Assembly (NCBI RefSeq): GCF_001890385.1
Contig: NZ_CP018221.1
Location: forward strand, 2,591,501 to 2,655,500
DNA: 64,000 bases
Direction: 5' to 3'
Source of the DNA: Tardibacter chloracetimidivorans
GTDB lineage: Bacteria; Pseudomonadota; Alphaproteobacteria; Sphingomonadales; Sphingomonadaceae
A program made the translations under genes and the position numbers. The notes beneath the pieces were generated by a model that was given only the letters and a program-made list of their open reading frames with translations, was not told the DNA's origin and ran no database searches. Shown in pieces: positions 32,673 to 41,005 of the stretch. Position 1 is the stretch's first letter. Each line of letters opens with the position of its first letter.

Positions 32673-33686
32673 TCATTGCTCGGCGGCTTGCCTTCGGTGG
32701 ATGTCAGCGGCCCATTGCTCGACCCAGGCTGCGGTAATCTCGTCATGGTCGAGATCGCCGGACTCGATGAGGTCACGGATTTCCGAACGGGCTCGCGCAA
32801 TCGCCGCTTCCCAAGGATCGGACGGAGGGTTCTCCCGCTCGGCGTGGAGCTGCTGGGGCAGCCGCTGTGGCGGCAAGCTCAGCCTGCGCTGCTGGCCCGC
32901 CACCCAACGCTCCAGGTGATCGGCGACGAACTCGTCCGTCTTGGGGGTGCGGGCAGTGTGGGCCGCCCGTCGCGCGCTGATCCCATAGGCCTGGCTGTCG
33001 ATCGAAGCGATCCTGTGGCGGAACGGAAGCAAGAATGGCAGCGCTGTCCCCTTCACGCCGAAGGCATGGAGCCGGACACCAATCGGCAGGATCTGGTCGA
33101 GGTGATCGACGACAGCGATGAGACCTTCCGGTCCATGGATGTCGCGCCGGCACATGCTTCCGACGCCAATAAGCGCCCCAGGCCGGAGCGAGCCCCAGAG
33201 GGCGTCGACGCACCGCTCATAGTCGGTCGGCCGCCGGCCCTGGATCACCGGGATCAAGGTATCGGCGTTGCCTTGGTCCTCGGCGAGCCTGCGGCAATCG
33301 CGGTTGGCGCGGATCGTCCGGGCGAGCCGGTCGATGACCTCCTCTCGGTCGGCGGCGATCTCGGCCTCGACGCAATAGTCGGCGCTCGCCCACCATCTGA
33401 AGGGATAGGCAGCTGCAAGCGAGACATAGTCCGCCAGCGACCATGGGAAGCCGCCATAGCGGGCCGCTGCGACGAACCCACCGGAATCGAGGCAGAGCGA
33501 CGCCAGGCCTCGTGCGTTTCGAAGCTGATCGAGCCGCCAGCCCGTCCATTCGCGCCAGCCGCGCCGGTCTGACCAGCGCGACAGACAGTTCGCGGAGATC
33601 AGCGTGGGCTGCCGCAGCGTGCAGGCTCGCCTGAGGATCGGACCGGCGCCAAGGTGCGGAAGCCCGACGATGATCTCGATATCCAT
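32673..33686 (-). CDS. DpdA-like (queuine transglycosylase-like) protein
   Basis: A 337-residue TIM-barrel protein resembling the queuine/archaeosine tRNA-guanine transglycosylase superfamily member DpdA, which inserts deazaguanines into DNA. Visible segments are LCLDSGGFVAAARYGGFPW (near residue 65), a DYCVEAEIAA motif, DTLIPVIQGRRPTDY, GALIGVGSMCRRD and LHAFGVKGTALPF. The start at 33686 gives MDIEIIVGLPHLG, preferred over 33743. No deazaguanine biosynthesis genes are present, so it would depend on host metabolites. A phage-type anti-restriction role is possible, but substrate specificity is inferred. Confidence 0.68.
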   Translation of the reverse strand: MDIEIIVGLPHLGAGPILRRACTLRQPTLISANCLSRWSDRRGWREWTGWRLDQLRNARGLASLCLDSGGFVAAARYGGFPWSLADYVSLAAAYPFRWWASADYCVEAEIAADREEVIDRLARTIRANRDCRRLAEDQGNADTLIPVIQGRRPTDYERCVDALWGSLRPGALIGVGSMCRRDIHGPEGLIAVVDHLDQILPIGVRLHAFGVKGTALPFLLPFRHRIASIDSQAYGISARRAAHTARTPKTDEFVADHLERWVAGQQRRLSLPPQRLPQQLHAERENPPSDPWEAAIARARSEIRDLIESGDLDHDEITAAWVEQWAADIHRRQAAEQ

Positions 33687-33772
33687 CGATTGCGCCTTCT
33701 GAATGGTGGGGAGACGACGCGGTTGACGGGAACTATTGTTCACGTTACGTTCCCGGTCGCAGGAGATTTGCC

Positions 33773-34261
33773 ATGGCGGCCGCCAGATTCAGAGAACGGT
33801 TCGACCTCGACATCACGCTGCGGGACGCGGCGCTGGATGCCGACAACCGACCGACGCGAAGGATGATCGCGAACGCCGCGATCGGCATCGACGTCGAGGA
33901 CGCCTATTATTCCGTCCGTGAGCTGCGCGAGGCGGTCAGCTGGGTCCATGAAGGCGTGCCCGGTGGCAAGCTGAAGCTGGCAGCGATCCTCGCGAACGAT
34001 GGTGCTGACGACTTCCAGCGCTGCATCTACTTCTGCCTTGCGGGCCGCGGCGTCGTCGCCATGCTCGACGATCTTGAGTGGCTCGAGGACCTTCTGGAAC
34101 GAAGGGGCCGCGTCGCGGGAGAGCAGAAGCGGATGAAGACCACGCTGATGCCGCTCATCAATCCCTATGTCGCCGATACGCCTGATGGGCCGATGGTGAA
34201 GCTCGATGGCGAATTCGAGCAGGGTCCGTCCTGGTGGGCGGAGACGATGCCGTCGGCCTGA
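33773..34261 (+). CDS. Hypothetical acidic protein (162 aa)
   Basis: A 162-residue plus-strand protein starting MAAARFRERFDLDITLRDAA, facing away from the DpdA-like gene, so the 86-base gap between them is a divergent promoter region. It contains aromatic motifs (DVEDAYYSVRELREAVSWVH) and ends QGPSWWAETMPSA. No family is recognised. It is one of the few backbone genes on the plus strand. Confidence 0.55.
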   Translation: MAAARFRERFDLDITLRDAALDADNRPTRRMIANAAIGIDVEDAYYSVRELREAVSWVHEGVPGGKLKLAAILANDGADDFQRCIYFCLAGRGVVAMLDDLEWLEDLLERRGRVAGEQKRMKTTLMPLINPYVADTPDGPMVKLDGEFEQGPSWWAETMPSA

Positions 34262-34264
34262 TTG

Positions 34265-34780
34265 TCAGGGGGCCGGTCGTCGCTCGCAGCGAAGACGCTC
34301 CCCGTGGCGCCAGCGTGATGGTTCGATCCATGTGCCGGCGAAGGCCCCTGCCCTGCTCGCCTTCGCTTGCGCGAACGCTGCCCGGTACCGGGTAGCGCGA
34401 CCGGGGTCGTTCTTCAGATACTGGATTTCGGGCACGGCAAGACCGGCGCGGATGAGGCGTTCCCCGAGGTCCTTGCCGGCCATCGTCACCGTCGCGATAC
34501 GTCGCCCGTAAGAGTTGGCAGCGGTGAGGCGGATCACCGCGGTCCTCGAGCGCAGGGCGTTCGCTGCGAGATCCTGGGCGGCCTTGCCGCAAGGCCAGCA
34601 TCCGGAAGCGCGCTGGCAGAGCTGTCGGCGCTCGAAGGAATCGACGCCGAGCAATCGGAAGTCGACGGCAACGGTGTCGCCGTCGAGCGCGCGCGCCTGC
34701 GCTTCAAACGTCTGTGCGCCGCTCGGCGCGGCCGGACCGAGCATCACCATCGCGAGAAGGGAGGGTGCGAGGAGGCGCAT
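34265..34780 (-). CDS. Secreted thermonuclease-family (SNase-like) protein
   Basis: A 171-residue protein with a signal peptide (MRLLAPSLLAMVMLGPAAPS, then GAQ) followed by a staphylococcal-nuclease-like fold. DGDTVAVDFRLLGVDSFERR contains the acidic and Arg residues of the active-site loop, and then YGRRIATVTMAGKDLGERLI and GLAVPEIQYLK are the second half of the barrel. An extra Cys pair (CQRASGCWPCG) could form disulfides, consistent with periplasmic location. Such nucleases are common in conjugative elements. The stop and the upstream gene overlap by TGATG. Confidence 0.78.
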   Translation of the reverse strand: MRLLAPSLLAMVMLGPAAPSGAQTFEAQARALDGDTVAVDFRLLGVDSFERRQLCQRASGCWPCGKAAQDLAANALRSRTAVIRLTAANSYGRRIATVTMAGKDLGERLIRAGLAVPEIQYLKNDPGRATRYRAAFAQAKASRAGAFAGTWIEPSRWRHGERLRCERRPAP

Positions 34781-34980
34781 CAGGACACCATCTCGACTTC
34801 AACACGCTCGCCGCGGCAGGGCATGGTGCAGACGCGGAAAGGCTGCAGCGGATTGCCGGTTCGCACGATGCTGACGCGGCCGGGCTGCAGGTCAAAAAGG
34901 CGCGTAGCGACGCGCTGGGCATTCTCGCGACTGCACAGGAGCAGACGCTTCGGCGAAAGGCCGGGGTCGGGAGCAAACAT
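34780..34980 (-). CDS. Small hypothetical protein (66 aa)
   Basis: A 66-residue protein, MFAPDPGLSPKRLLLCSREN onward, mixed alpha/beta, ending VEVEMVS. It sits upstream of the nuclease gene and overlaps its start by TGATG. The ATG at 34980 has GAGGAACCCCC just upstream. The family is not recognised, and the tight coupling supports coding status. Confidence 0.6.
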   Translation of the reverse strand: MFAPDPGLSPKRLLLCSRENAQRVATRLFDLQPGRVSIVRTGNPLQPFRVCTMPCRGERVEVEMVS

Positions 34981-35020
34981 GGGGGTTCCTCTTCGGAAGA
35001 CATGATACCGGCTCACCGGC

Positions 35021-35361
35021 TCAGGCAAAGATCGTCTTGTGGACCTTGGTGGTCGGCACAATTTGCCACTGCCGATCCATGAAGCGGCTGATTCGGTAAC
35101 GACACCCGGTCTCAGGATTCCGGAAGCACAGCTTGCGGCCGCGCTTCTCGACAACAAACTCCTGGCCGACGTGACCATCGTTGAAGGTGAGCGGCGTCTC
35201 CAGCCTGATCCGATCGCCATCCTCGAGCTTGCGGGCCCGCCGCTTCAGATTCTCGGCGCAGCGCCGTCGCCAGTCGATGGCATGCTCCCGGTCGGTGGGG
35301 GTGAGAAGATCGAGTATGTGCCGCGGGCAGTGGTCCTCGCATGGTCCCATTGCTTCGGTCA
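35021..35361 (-). CDS. DUF6927 protein, exon 2 (after group II intron 1)
   Basis: The second exon of a DUF6927 gene. It encodes CRYRISRFMDRQWQIVP near the end and GPCEDHCPRHILDLLTPTDR near the junction. The family continues from YKDM into TEAMGPC, and joining 39075 to 35361 gives exactly that: ...GAC A plus TG ACC, encoding KDMTEAMG. The spliced gene has 609 bases, 202 residues. Splicing is needed for a functional product. Confidence 0.82.
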
Positions 35362-35382
35362 GTCGGGTAGGATTGGTGCTGC

Positions 35383-37305
35383 TCATGGAGTCAGCCCTGA
35401 TCCCCCCGCCGAACCGCACGTGCAGCTTTCACCGCATGCGGCTCTCCACTGTGACGAACCATCACTTTGCCGTAGATCGGGCAGGCGGCCTCTGTGAGTA
35501 TCCCAGTGGCATTGCTCGCACAGGACCACCGTCCTGCGGGCGCGTGCCACCTTCATTCTCACGACAAAACCGCGGTGCGAAACATCGGCCATCCCCCGGA
35601 TATGGTGCACCTGACACGGAACATCGGATCGACCGCAAGCCTCGCATTGCTTGGCATTCTGACGATCAACCCAGTCCGTACGTGAGTGGGTGAACACCTG
35701 CGTCCAAGGCTGGATATCAATCCTGGACGAGGTGGCCGGATCACGTTTCAGATGAGCCAGTTTCCAGACTTTGACCGATCGGGGCTGGCCATCGACGTCG
35801 TAGCCGATGGTGAATTCCTGCCCCGTCCTCATGCGGGCCACGACCGCTCGCACATTGGTTTTGTGCTTGCTGGCCAAGGTCTTGAACAAGCTCCACCGCT
35901 GGAGAAACTCAAGCCTGTTCAGCTTGAAGCTCACATCCTTGGCGAGAGCATAGTAGTTCGCAAAACCCCGCAATTCGGCGTTGTAAGCTAGGACGATCTC
36001 AACGTCGCTGCAGCTGAGCAGCAGGCTACGATGACGCGGCTTCAACACCGACAGATCACCATAACCTTTTGCAGAAGCGAACGCGTGGACCTTCTCCCAA
36101 GGGACATGCAGCTGCATCACTTCCGACGGCGGCCTACGAAGGAAGCTGACGGAACCTTGTCGGCTCCGGACAACCCGTTGGCGTGTCGTATATGTGCGGA
36201 CCTCATATCCAAGGAAGGCGGCTCCATCGCTCGCCTTGCGGATACCGCTTTTCTCCTCGGACACCGTGAGCGCCAGCGCCTCGGTCAGGAATGCCCTGAC
36301 TTCGGCGAACACGCTTCGTGCATCCTCCTTGCTACCGATAACCCCAATCATGAAGTCGTCCGCGTAGCGACAGTAACGAAGTCGGCGATAACCGGGGTCC
36401 ATCGCGTCTCTCGACGGGATGGACCGCTTTTGCGGCAGTAAGGTTTGGATTTTGGCCAAGGAGGCCGCAACCTTCACCTCGTCGACATTGTCTTTGGCCC
36501 GCAGCATGGTGACGCGCTTCCGTTGTTTCTGGATGCGCCCAGCCAGTCGCCCATATTCCGGGTTCGTGGCACGGACCTTCCCCCTCTCGAAAGCCGCGAT
36601 CCGTTCCGCCATGAACATATCGAGTTCATGGAGGTAGATGTTGGCCAAGATTGGAGAGACGATACCGCCCTGCGGAGTGCCGCTGTAGGTCCGGGTGTGA
36701 ACCCGGTCTTCCATAACACCCGCCTTAAGCATGCTGCCGATCAAGCCGATGAATTTCTCGTCATCGATCCTTTTCCGCAACAGCCGCAGGAGGATGTCGT
36801 GGTCGATGTTCTCGAAGAACCCCGCGACATCCACATCTACGAGCCATTTCACCCCCGTCCATACGGCTTTGACGTGTTCAAGCGCCGTATGACACGACCG
36901 GCCCGGCCGGAATCCATGGGAGGCGTTCGAGAACACCGGTTCATAGATCCGTTCGAGCAGTTGCCGCGCCACTTCCTGAACGAGGCGGTCGTCGCGCGTG
37001 GGAATGCCCAGCGGACGCCGTTTGCCCTTGCCTTTCGGGATAAACACCCGACGCACTGGTTTGGGATCATAGGTCCCTGCCGTCACGCTGGCGATAATCG
37101 GGTCGAGGTCTTCCGGTCCGAAGTCCGCGAAGGTCTCGCCGTCAATACCCGGCGTCATCGCACCCTTGTTGGATCCGATCTTCTGGAGCCCCTCCTCCCA
37201 AAGGAGGCGAGACCCCATCAGACGATAGAGTCCATTCACCCTTTTGCCCGACGCAACGAGCGCCGGAATGGCCTCCAACCGGCCTTTCACAGTTTCTGGC
37301 AGCAT
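35383..37305 (-). CDS. Group II intron reverse transcriptase-maturase (intron 1)
   Basis: A 640-residue intron-encoded protein. Domains in order: RT blocks with PKPVRRVFIPKGKGKRRPLG, VDVDVAGFFENIDHD, TPQGGIVSPILANIYLHEL and the catalytic YCRYADDFMIG (about residue 314), then a maturase (X) region, and a C-terminal HNH nuclease (CEACGRSDVPCQVHHIRG, then VLCEQCHWDTHRGR). It splices its intron and primes its insertion. The ATG at 37305 aligns with the start of the intron 2 protein. A GTG at 37311 is an alternative. The frame runs through domain V, so the last residues are encoded by the ribozyme core. Confidence 0.9.
   Translation of the reverse strand: MLPETVKGRLEAIPALVASGKRVNGLYRLMGSRLLWEEGLQKIGSNKGAMTPGIDGETFADFGPEDLDPIIASVTAGTYDPKPVRRVFIPKGKGKRRPLGIPTRDDRLVQEVARQLLERIYEPVFSNASHGFRPGRSCHTALEHVKAVWTGVKWLVDVDVAGFFENIDHDILLRLLRKRIDDEKFIGLIGSMLKAGVMEDRVHTRTYSGTPQGGIVSPILANIYLHELDMFMAERIAAFERGKVRATNPEYGRLAGRIQKQRKRVTMLRAKDNVDEVKVAASLAKIQTLLPQKRSIPSRDAMDPGYRRLRYCRYADDFMIGVIGSKEDARSVFAEVRAFLTEALALTVSEEKSGIRKASDGAAFLGYEVRTYTTRQRVVRSRQGSVSFLRRPPSEVMQLHVPWEKVHAFASAKGYGDLSVLKPRHRSLLLSCSDVEIVLAYNAELRGFANYYALAKDVSFKLNRLEFLQRWSLFKTLASKHKTNVRAVVARMRTGQEFTIGYDVDGQPRSVKVWKLAHLKRDPATSSRIDIQPWTQVFTHSRTDWVDRQNAKQCEACGRSDVPCQVHHIRGMADVSHRGFVVRMKVARARRTVVLCEQCHWDTHRGRLPDLRQSDGSSQWRAACGESCTCGSAGGSGLTP
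35401..35446 (-). ncRNA. Group II intron 1 domain V
   Basis: On the minus strand GAGAGCCGCATGCGGTGAAA is followed by GCTGCACGTGCGGTTCGG and a G-run, the long hairpin with GAAA-type turn that forms the catalytic centre of group II introns. It matches the domain V of intron 2 at most positions with compensatory changes. Confidence 0.85.
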
Positions 37306-37710
37306 CAGCACACCCCATGATCGGTGGTTGAAGAATCACAGCTGCCGCCCTTCCCCCGGTCTTCCCCGCTTTCGGCCCGATCGCTCGAGACCTTATACAG
37401 TTGCACCGCCGCCTCCGAAGAGGTCGATGTCCCGGGCATTACCCCGGGCATTTGAGTAATATGGCGGCTCCGTACCCATGCAGGCCGGCAGAAGCCGCCT
37501 GTTTAGGGCATCCCGTAGTTACGCTGAATGGAGATGCGGCGCGGTTAGGTGTCCCGTTCGTCCACTAAACCCCTCGACGAGAGGCGCACCGGATGGGCTG
37601 AGAAACAGGCGGCCAAGACATGAGACCGCTGTCATCATCCGGACCTGGCGTGACAGTCGCTTTCGCCAGTATCGCTATATAGATTGCTGCAGACTGGGAT
37701 TTAAGCAGTG

Positions 37711-38860
37711 CGTGCCTATCCGCTTAAGGCATACACCCACTAGATATGGTATGGTGGGTCCATTGGCCTGAGTAGAGTTCGGCAAAGGTCGGCGCCTCGA
37801 TATCACTGGCGATCCCGAGGAGGGATCGGAAGGCGTTGAACGGGTAGAAGCGGCGATTGAAGCGGAAAGTGAACTCGTTGAGGTAGGCTTGCAGATGCTT
37901 GGTGCTGACGCCGTGGTGGATGCCGTTGAGCCACGCTTTGAGGTTTGAGAACACCAGATGGACGATGGGCAGGAACTCTTCGGACACCTCCGGGTCGCCA
38001 CACTGGGCGATGGCGTGATGGTCGTAACCGCCGCCCTGCAACCCGCTATAGCCGCTCCAATCATCGGTGATGACCAGCGTTCCCGGCTCGACCGCGCTCT
38101 GTACAAAGCCACCAAGGGCACCGGCACTGCGGTCTGCACCGATGGCCAATCGAACCCTTCCGGCATAGCGTCCGTTCCGGCGGCGGTCCTGGCCAGTGCC
38201 AGGCTCCCGGTGACGAACTTCGACGGCGGCGACCACCAGCGTTTTGTGGTGGGTTCCCCGGCCTTCGCCGCGCGTTCGCCCGCCGATCCAGGTCTCATCG
38301 ACCTCGACATGCTGACCGCTCTGCCCGCCGATCCGATCCTGATCGGGGCGCACCATCGCGGCGCGCAGTTTATGGAGCAGGCCAAAGGCCGTCTCGTACC
38401 GGGTCAGGCCAAGCTGGCGCTGCAACTGGACGGCAGATATGCCGGTCGTCTGACTCGCAACCAGGTAAGCGGCCCAGAACCACACGCTGAGCGGGATGTG
38501 GCTTCGTTCCATGGCCGTGCCGACCATCAGGCCGGTCTGACGGCGACACGAGCGGCACATCAGGATGACAGGCCGAGTGGTGAAACGAAACGGATCGCCG
38601 ACGACGCCACAGCGTGGGCACGCAAATCCATCAGGCCAGCGAGCTTTTTCAAGCCAGGACGCGCAAGCGCCATCATCCGGGAAAAGCCGCTGGAACTCGG
38701 GGAGGGATTTCGGGAACGGCAGCTTGTCGCGGTCAAGAACGTCCACAATCCCCACCCTTTACAACCGCTTTGGGTGGCACCAAGCCGCAGGAAAAGTCAG
38801 GCGCGCGCCACAAGGCAGCCACTAGATGTAGTGGGTGTATGCGTCAAGCGGATAGGCACG
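37711..38860 (-). mobile_element. IS1595-family insertion sequence inside intron 1
   Basis: A 1,150-base IS with 32-base imperfect terminal inverted repeats (37711-37742 and 38829-38860, starting CGTGCCTATCCGCTT) and a perfect 8-bp target duplication AAGCAGTG at 37703-37710 and 38861-38868. The 8-bp duplication is what IS1595 elements make. It carries a single transposase gene that ends inside the left repeat. Confidence 0.93.
37724..38755 (-). CDS. IS1595-family transposase
   Basis: A 343-residue transposase. The N-terminal zinc ribbon is visible (CPRCGVV, then MCRSC). The catalytic core has HVEVDETWIGG, LVITDDWSGYSGL, HLVFSNLKAWLNGIHHGV and FTFRFNRRFYPF. The terminator codon is inside the left inverted repeat, a common IS1595 arrangement. 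It appears full length. A functional DDE-type active site is likely, though the third acidic residue is not certain by eye. Confidence 0.92.
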   Translation of the reverse strand: MGIVDVLDRDKLPFPKSLPEFQRLFPDDGACASWLEKARWPDGFACPRCGVVGDPFRFTTRPVILMCRSCRRQTGLMVGTAMERSHIPLSVWFWAAYLVASQTTGISAVQLQRQLGLTRYETAFGLLHKLRAAMVRPDQDRIGGQSGQHVEVDETWIGGRTRGEGRGTHHKTLVVAAVEVRHREPGTGQDRRRNGRYAGRVRLAIGADRSAGALGGFVQSAVEPGTLVITDDWSGYSGLQGGGYDHHAIAQCGDPEVSEEFLPIVHLVFSNLKAWLNGIHHGVSTKHLQAYLNEFTFRFNRRFYPFNAFRSLLGIASDIEAPTFAELYSGQWTHHTISSGCMP

Positions 38861-39074
38861 AAGCAGTGTAGCCTTCACCATACGCACCTTGCCCTGACCG
38901 TCATCGCCTCCATTTGCGACTAAGACGCATCTGGCCTTTTCCGAACATGCTATTGTTCCCCGTCCCTTTCGGGATTTCAGACCTTGTGAGGCCCGAGGTT
39001 AGTCCGGCGAGCAGAGGCATTCTCAACTTACCTCATCATCACTGATACTCCATTTCAGCGCCGCAACGGCGCAC

Positions 39075-39342
39075 TGTCTTTGTAGCCGAAATTTTCGCCG
39101 GTCTTGCTGTTGGGGCTCCAGAGGACCTTGCAGACGATCGCGAAGATCTCGCCCCCGATGCCATTCGTCAGGACTTGGGCAGCGGCGTAATAGGTGCGGT
39201 TCTTGGGGCAGGACGAGGCGAGGATCCTCAGTCCCTTCGTCCCGCCCTCGACATCGCGCGTGTAGGTGAATTGCGCGTCGAGATAGGCCTTGGCAGTCGG
39301 ATGTCCGCCCATCGAGGCGAACGGCATGGTCAGCCATCCCAT
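39075..39342 (-). CDS. DUF6927 protein, exon 1 (before group II intron 1)
   Basis: The first exon of the DUF6927 gene, encoding MGWLTMPFASMGGHPTAKAY to the last codons GYKD. The family is a short plasmid/ICE protein of unknown function, usually ending YKDMxETxGPC and beyond. The ATG at 39342 matches the family start and gives 202 residues after splicing. In unspliced RNA the frame continues into the intron and stops at 39055, giving a truncated product (ending APLRR). Confidence 0.82.
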
Positions 39343-39373
39343 GGCTGGTCTCCTTGGCGAAGAGGAAGTGGGG

Positions 39374-39614
39374 TCAGGCGGCTTCGGCCAGCGGCTCGAC
39401 GGCCTCGAGGGGCGCGGACTCGGCCGGACTGATCTGGTCGTCCGCAAACCCGCACAGATAATTGAAGGCCTGCTCGGCCTTGGATGCCGCGTGAATGATC
39501 GCGGTCTTGTCGGCGCGCAGGATGCCGAGCCAATGGCCCACATAGCTTGCATGATTGTCGTGGAGTTCATTGGGCAGGCCGAGGTGCGCGCAGACGAGGC
39601 CACTCCCGATCTCC
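39374..39614 (-). pseudogene. ardC: ardC (copy 1), C-terminal part
   Basis: The C-terminal 80 codons of ardC copy 1: EIGSGLVCAHLGLPNELHDN, then SYVGHWLGILRADKTAIIHA, the conserved end of ArdC-type antirestriction proteins. The junction with the recombinase-trio element is at 39614/39615. Joined to 46819-46495 and 49780-49396 it makes 316 residues in frame. It cannot be translated correctly unless the element excises. Confidence 0.82.
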
Positions 39615-39969
39615 GCGACATATCCTGACAGTCCAGCCAAAAATGGCGGTTGGAAATAAAAACCATCGGTGCCTCCAGCACTGCCCAGAACCCCATGGCT
39701 CCCCCGATGCGGGGGCGGGCGGCGAGAACGACCGGAGAGGCCCGCGCAAGCGGCGGGCCGCACCCGGCTCGGCGAAGCCGGGCTTGCGGCGCGCCGTGGC
39801 GGGCCTAGCAGGGAGCGCCGACCAGACCCGCATCGAGGGAGGCCCGAAAAATCAGCGCCGCCGCGCCAGCGGCGTCCGTTGGTGAGCGGGCGAAGCCCGC
39901 GCATCGCCATGCGCGACGAAGCGGCCGAGCCCGCGAGGGATCGGCCGCTCAGCGTTGGTTGCTGCTGGA

Positions 39970-40836
39970 TCATGGCTGCCGGGTGTGCATCCAGTCGGCC
40001 GCCGCCTGCGCCTTGCTCGCCGCGGTGAAGATCGCCCGGGGCTCGTCCTTGAGCAGTTGCAGCCAGGAGGCGATGTAGGCCGCGTGATCGGGTCGCGGTT
40101 CGTGCGCGATCCCGAGATCGGCGAGCAGGAACGATGCGGTCAGCTCGGCGGTCGCTTCCTCCATGGCGAGCGCGTGCTTGGTCCACTTGGTGCTGAAATC
40201 CCGGTCGAGCCGATGGGCTGCGCCACTGGCATGAGCTGCCTCGTGAATATGGGTGGCGTAGAAGCCGTGGGCGTCGTGGAAGGCGCTGAAATCCGGCATG
40301 TGGATGCGGTCTTCGGCGATGTGATAATAGGCGCTGGCCGAGCCGTAGACGGTATCGATGCCGAGCGCGGCGATGAAGGCTTCGGCGGCGGCGAGGCGTT
40401 CGCTCTCGGGCAGGACCGGCCCCGGTTCGGGCGCATAGCCATCGATCTGATCGGCGTTGAACAGGCTGAACGCCTTGGCGAAAAGCCGTCGGTGGTCGCC
40501 ATCATCGTCGCTGGCTTCGTCACCCTTCGCGCGAAACTCCTTCCAGAGGACGCCGAGGCTGGCGTGCTCGCCCTTGCGGACCTGCGCGCCGAGCGCCTGC
40601 CACTGGCGATAGGTGCCCCAGACCCCGCTCGCATAGCCGCTGCCATAGGCGGCCGCCCAGAGCGAGACCGTATTTATGCCGCGATAGGGCTTGCCGCTGG
40701 CGACGTTGGTCGGGCGGGTGACGTCGGCGCCGGAATGATGCCACGGCATGCGCCAGGTGCCGGTGCCGGCTTCGATGGCGTTGACGATCGCTTGCGTGAT
40801 GCGCGCGTAGACGTCGACACGTGGTGAGGCTGACAT
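39970..40836 (-). CDS. ardC: ArdC-type antirestriction protein (copy 2, intact)
   Basis: A 288-residue ArdC protein that is complete. The N-terminal ssDNA-binding-like domain (VDVYARITQAIVNAIEAGTG, then GKPYRGINTVSLWAAAYGSG) precedes a zincin domain with HIHEAAHASG (HExxH). C-terminal segments are ATAELTASFLLADLGIAHEP and HAAYIASWLQLLKDEPRAIF. ArdC proteins protect incoming single-stranded DNA from restriction in the first moments after conjugation. The start at 40836 (MSASPRVDVYAR) is chosen over the longer frame at 40917. The gene is cargo of the recombinase-trio element. Confidence 0.88.
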   Translation of the reverse strand: MSASPRVDVYARITQAIVNAIEAGTGTWRMPWHHSGADVTRPTNVASGKPYRGINTVSLWAAAYGSGYASGVWGTYRQWQALGAQVRKGEHASLGVLWKEFRAKGDEASDDDGDHRRLFAKAFSLFNADQIDGYAPEPGPVLPESERLAAAEAFIAALGIDTVYGSASAYYHIAEDRIHMPDFSAFHDAHGFYATHIHEAAHASGAAHRLDRDFSTKWTKHALAMEEATAELTASFLLADLGIAHEPRPDHAAYIASWLQLLKDEPRAIFTAASKAQAAADWMHTRQP

Positions 40837-41005
40837 GATCTGTTCTCCGTTCTCGCGGCGGGGACCATCCCCGGCGGCGGAGGCCCGTTCGCGCCGGGCA
40901 CAGGGGGGCTCGCGCACCCGTCAGGGCCGCAGCGAAGCGAAGGACGGCGAAGCCGTTGCGCGGGCGCGCCGACCGGCGCAGGACTCCGCCAACAGCCGGG
41001 GTGGT

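Larger units (their letters stand above)
35362..39074 (-). mobile_element. Group II intron 1 (carries an IS1595-family element)
   Basis: A 3,713-base group II intron in the DUF6927 gene. It starts GTGCGCC at 39074 and ends CCTACCCGAC at 35362, matching the typical GUGYG...AY boundaries. Domain V is at 35401-35446, within the 3' end of the maturase frame. It contains one reverse transcriptase gene and an IS1595-type element (37711-38860) in its 5' part. Without the IS, the intron is about 2,555 bases, similar to intron 2. The segments 37306-37702 and 38869-39074 have no gene and hold intron domains I-III. Confidence 0.85.

Noticed and set aside
39055-39074. Natural end of DUF6927 at the stop codon at 39055
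   Set aside because: The last codons are intron sequence. The family continues past GYKDM, and the continuation is found at 35361-35021.
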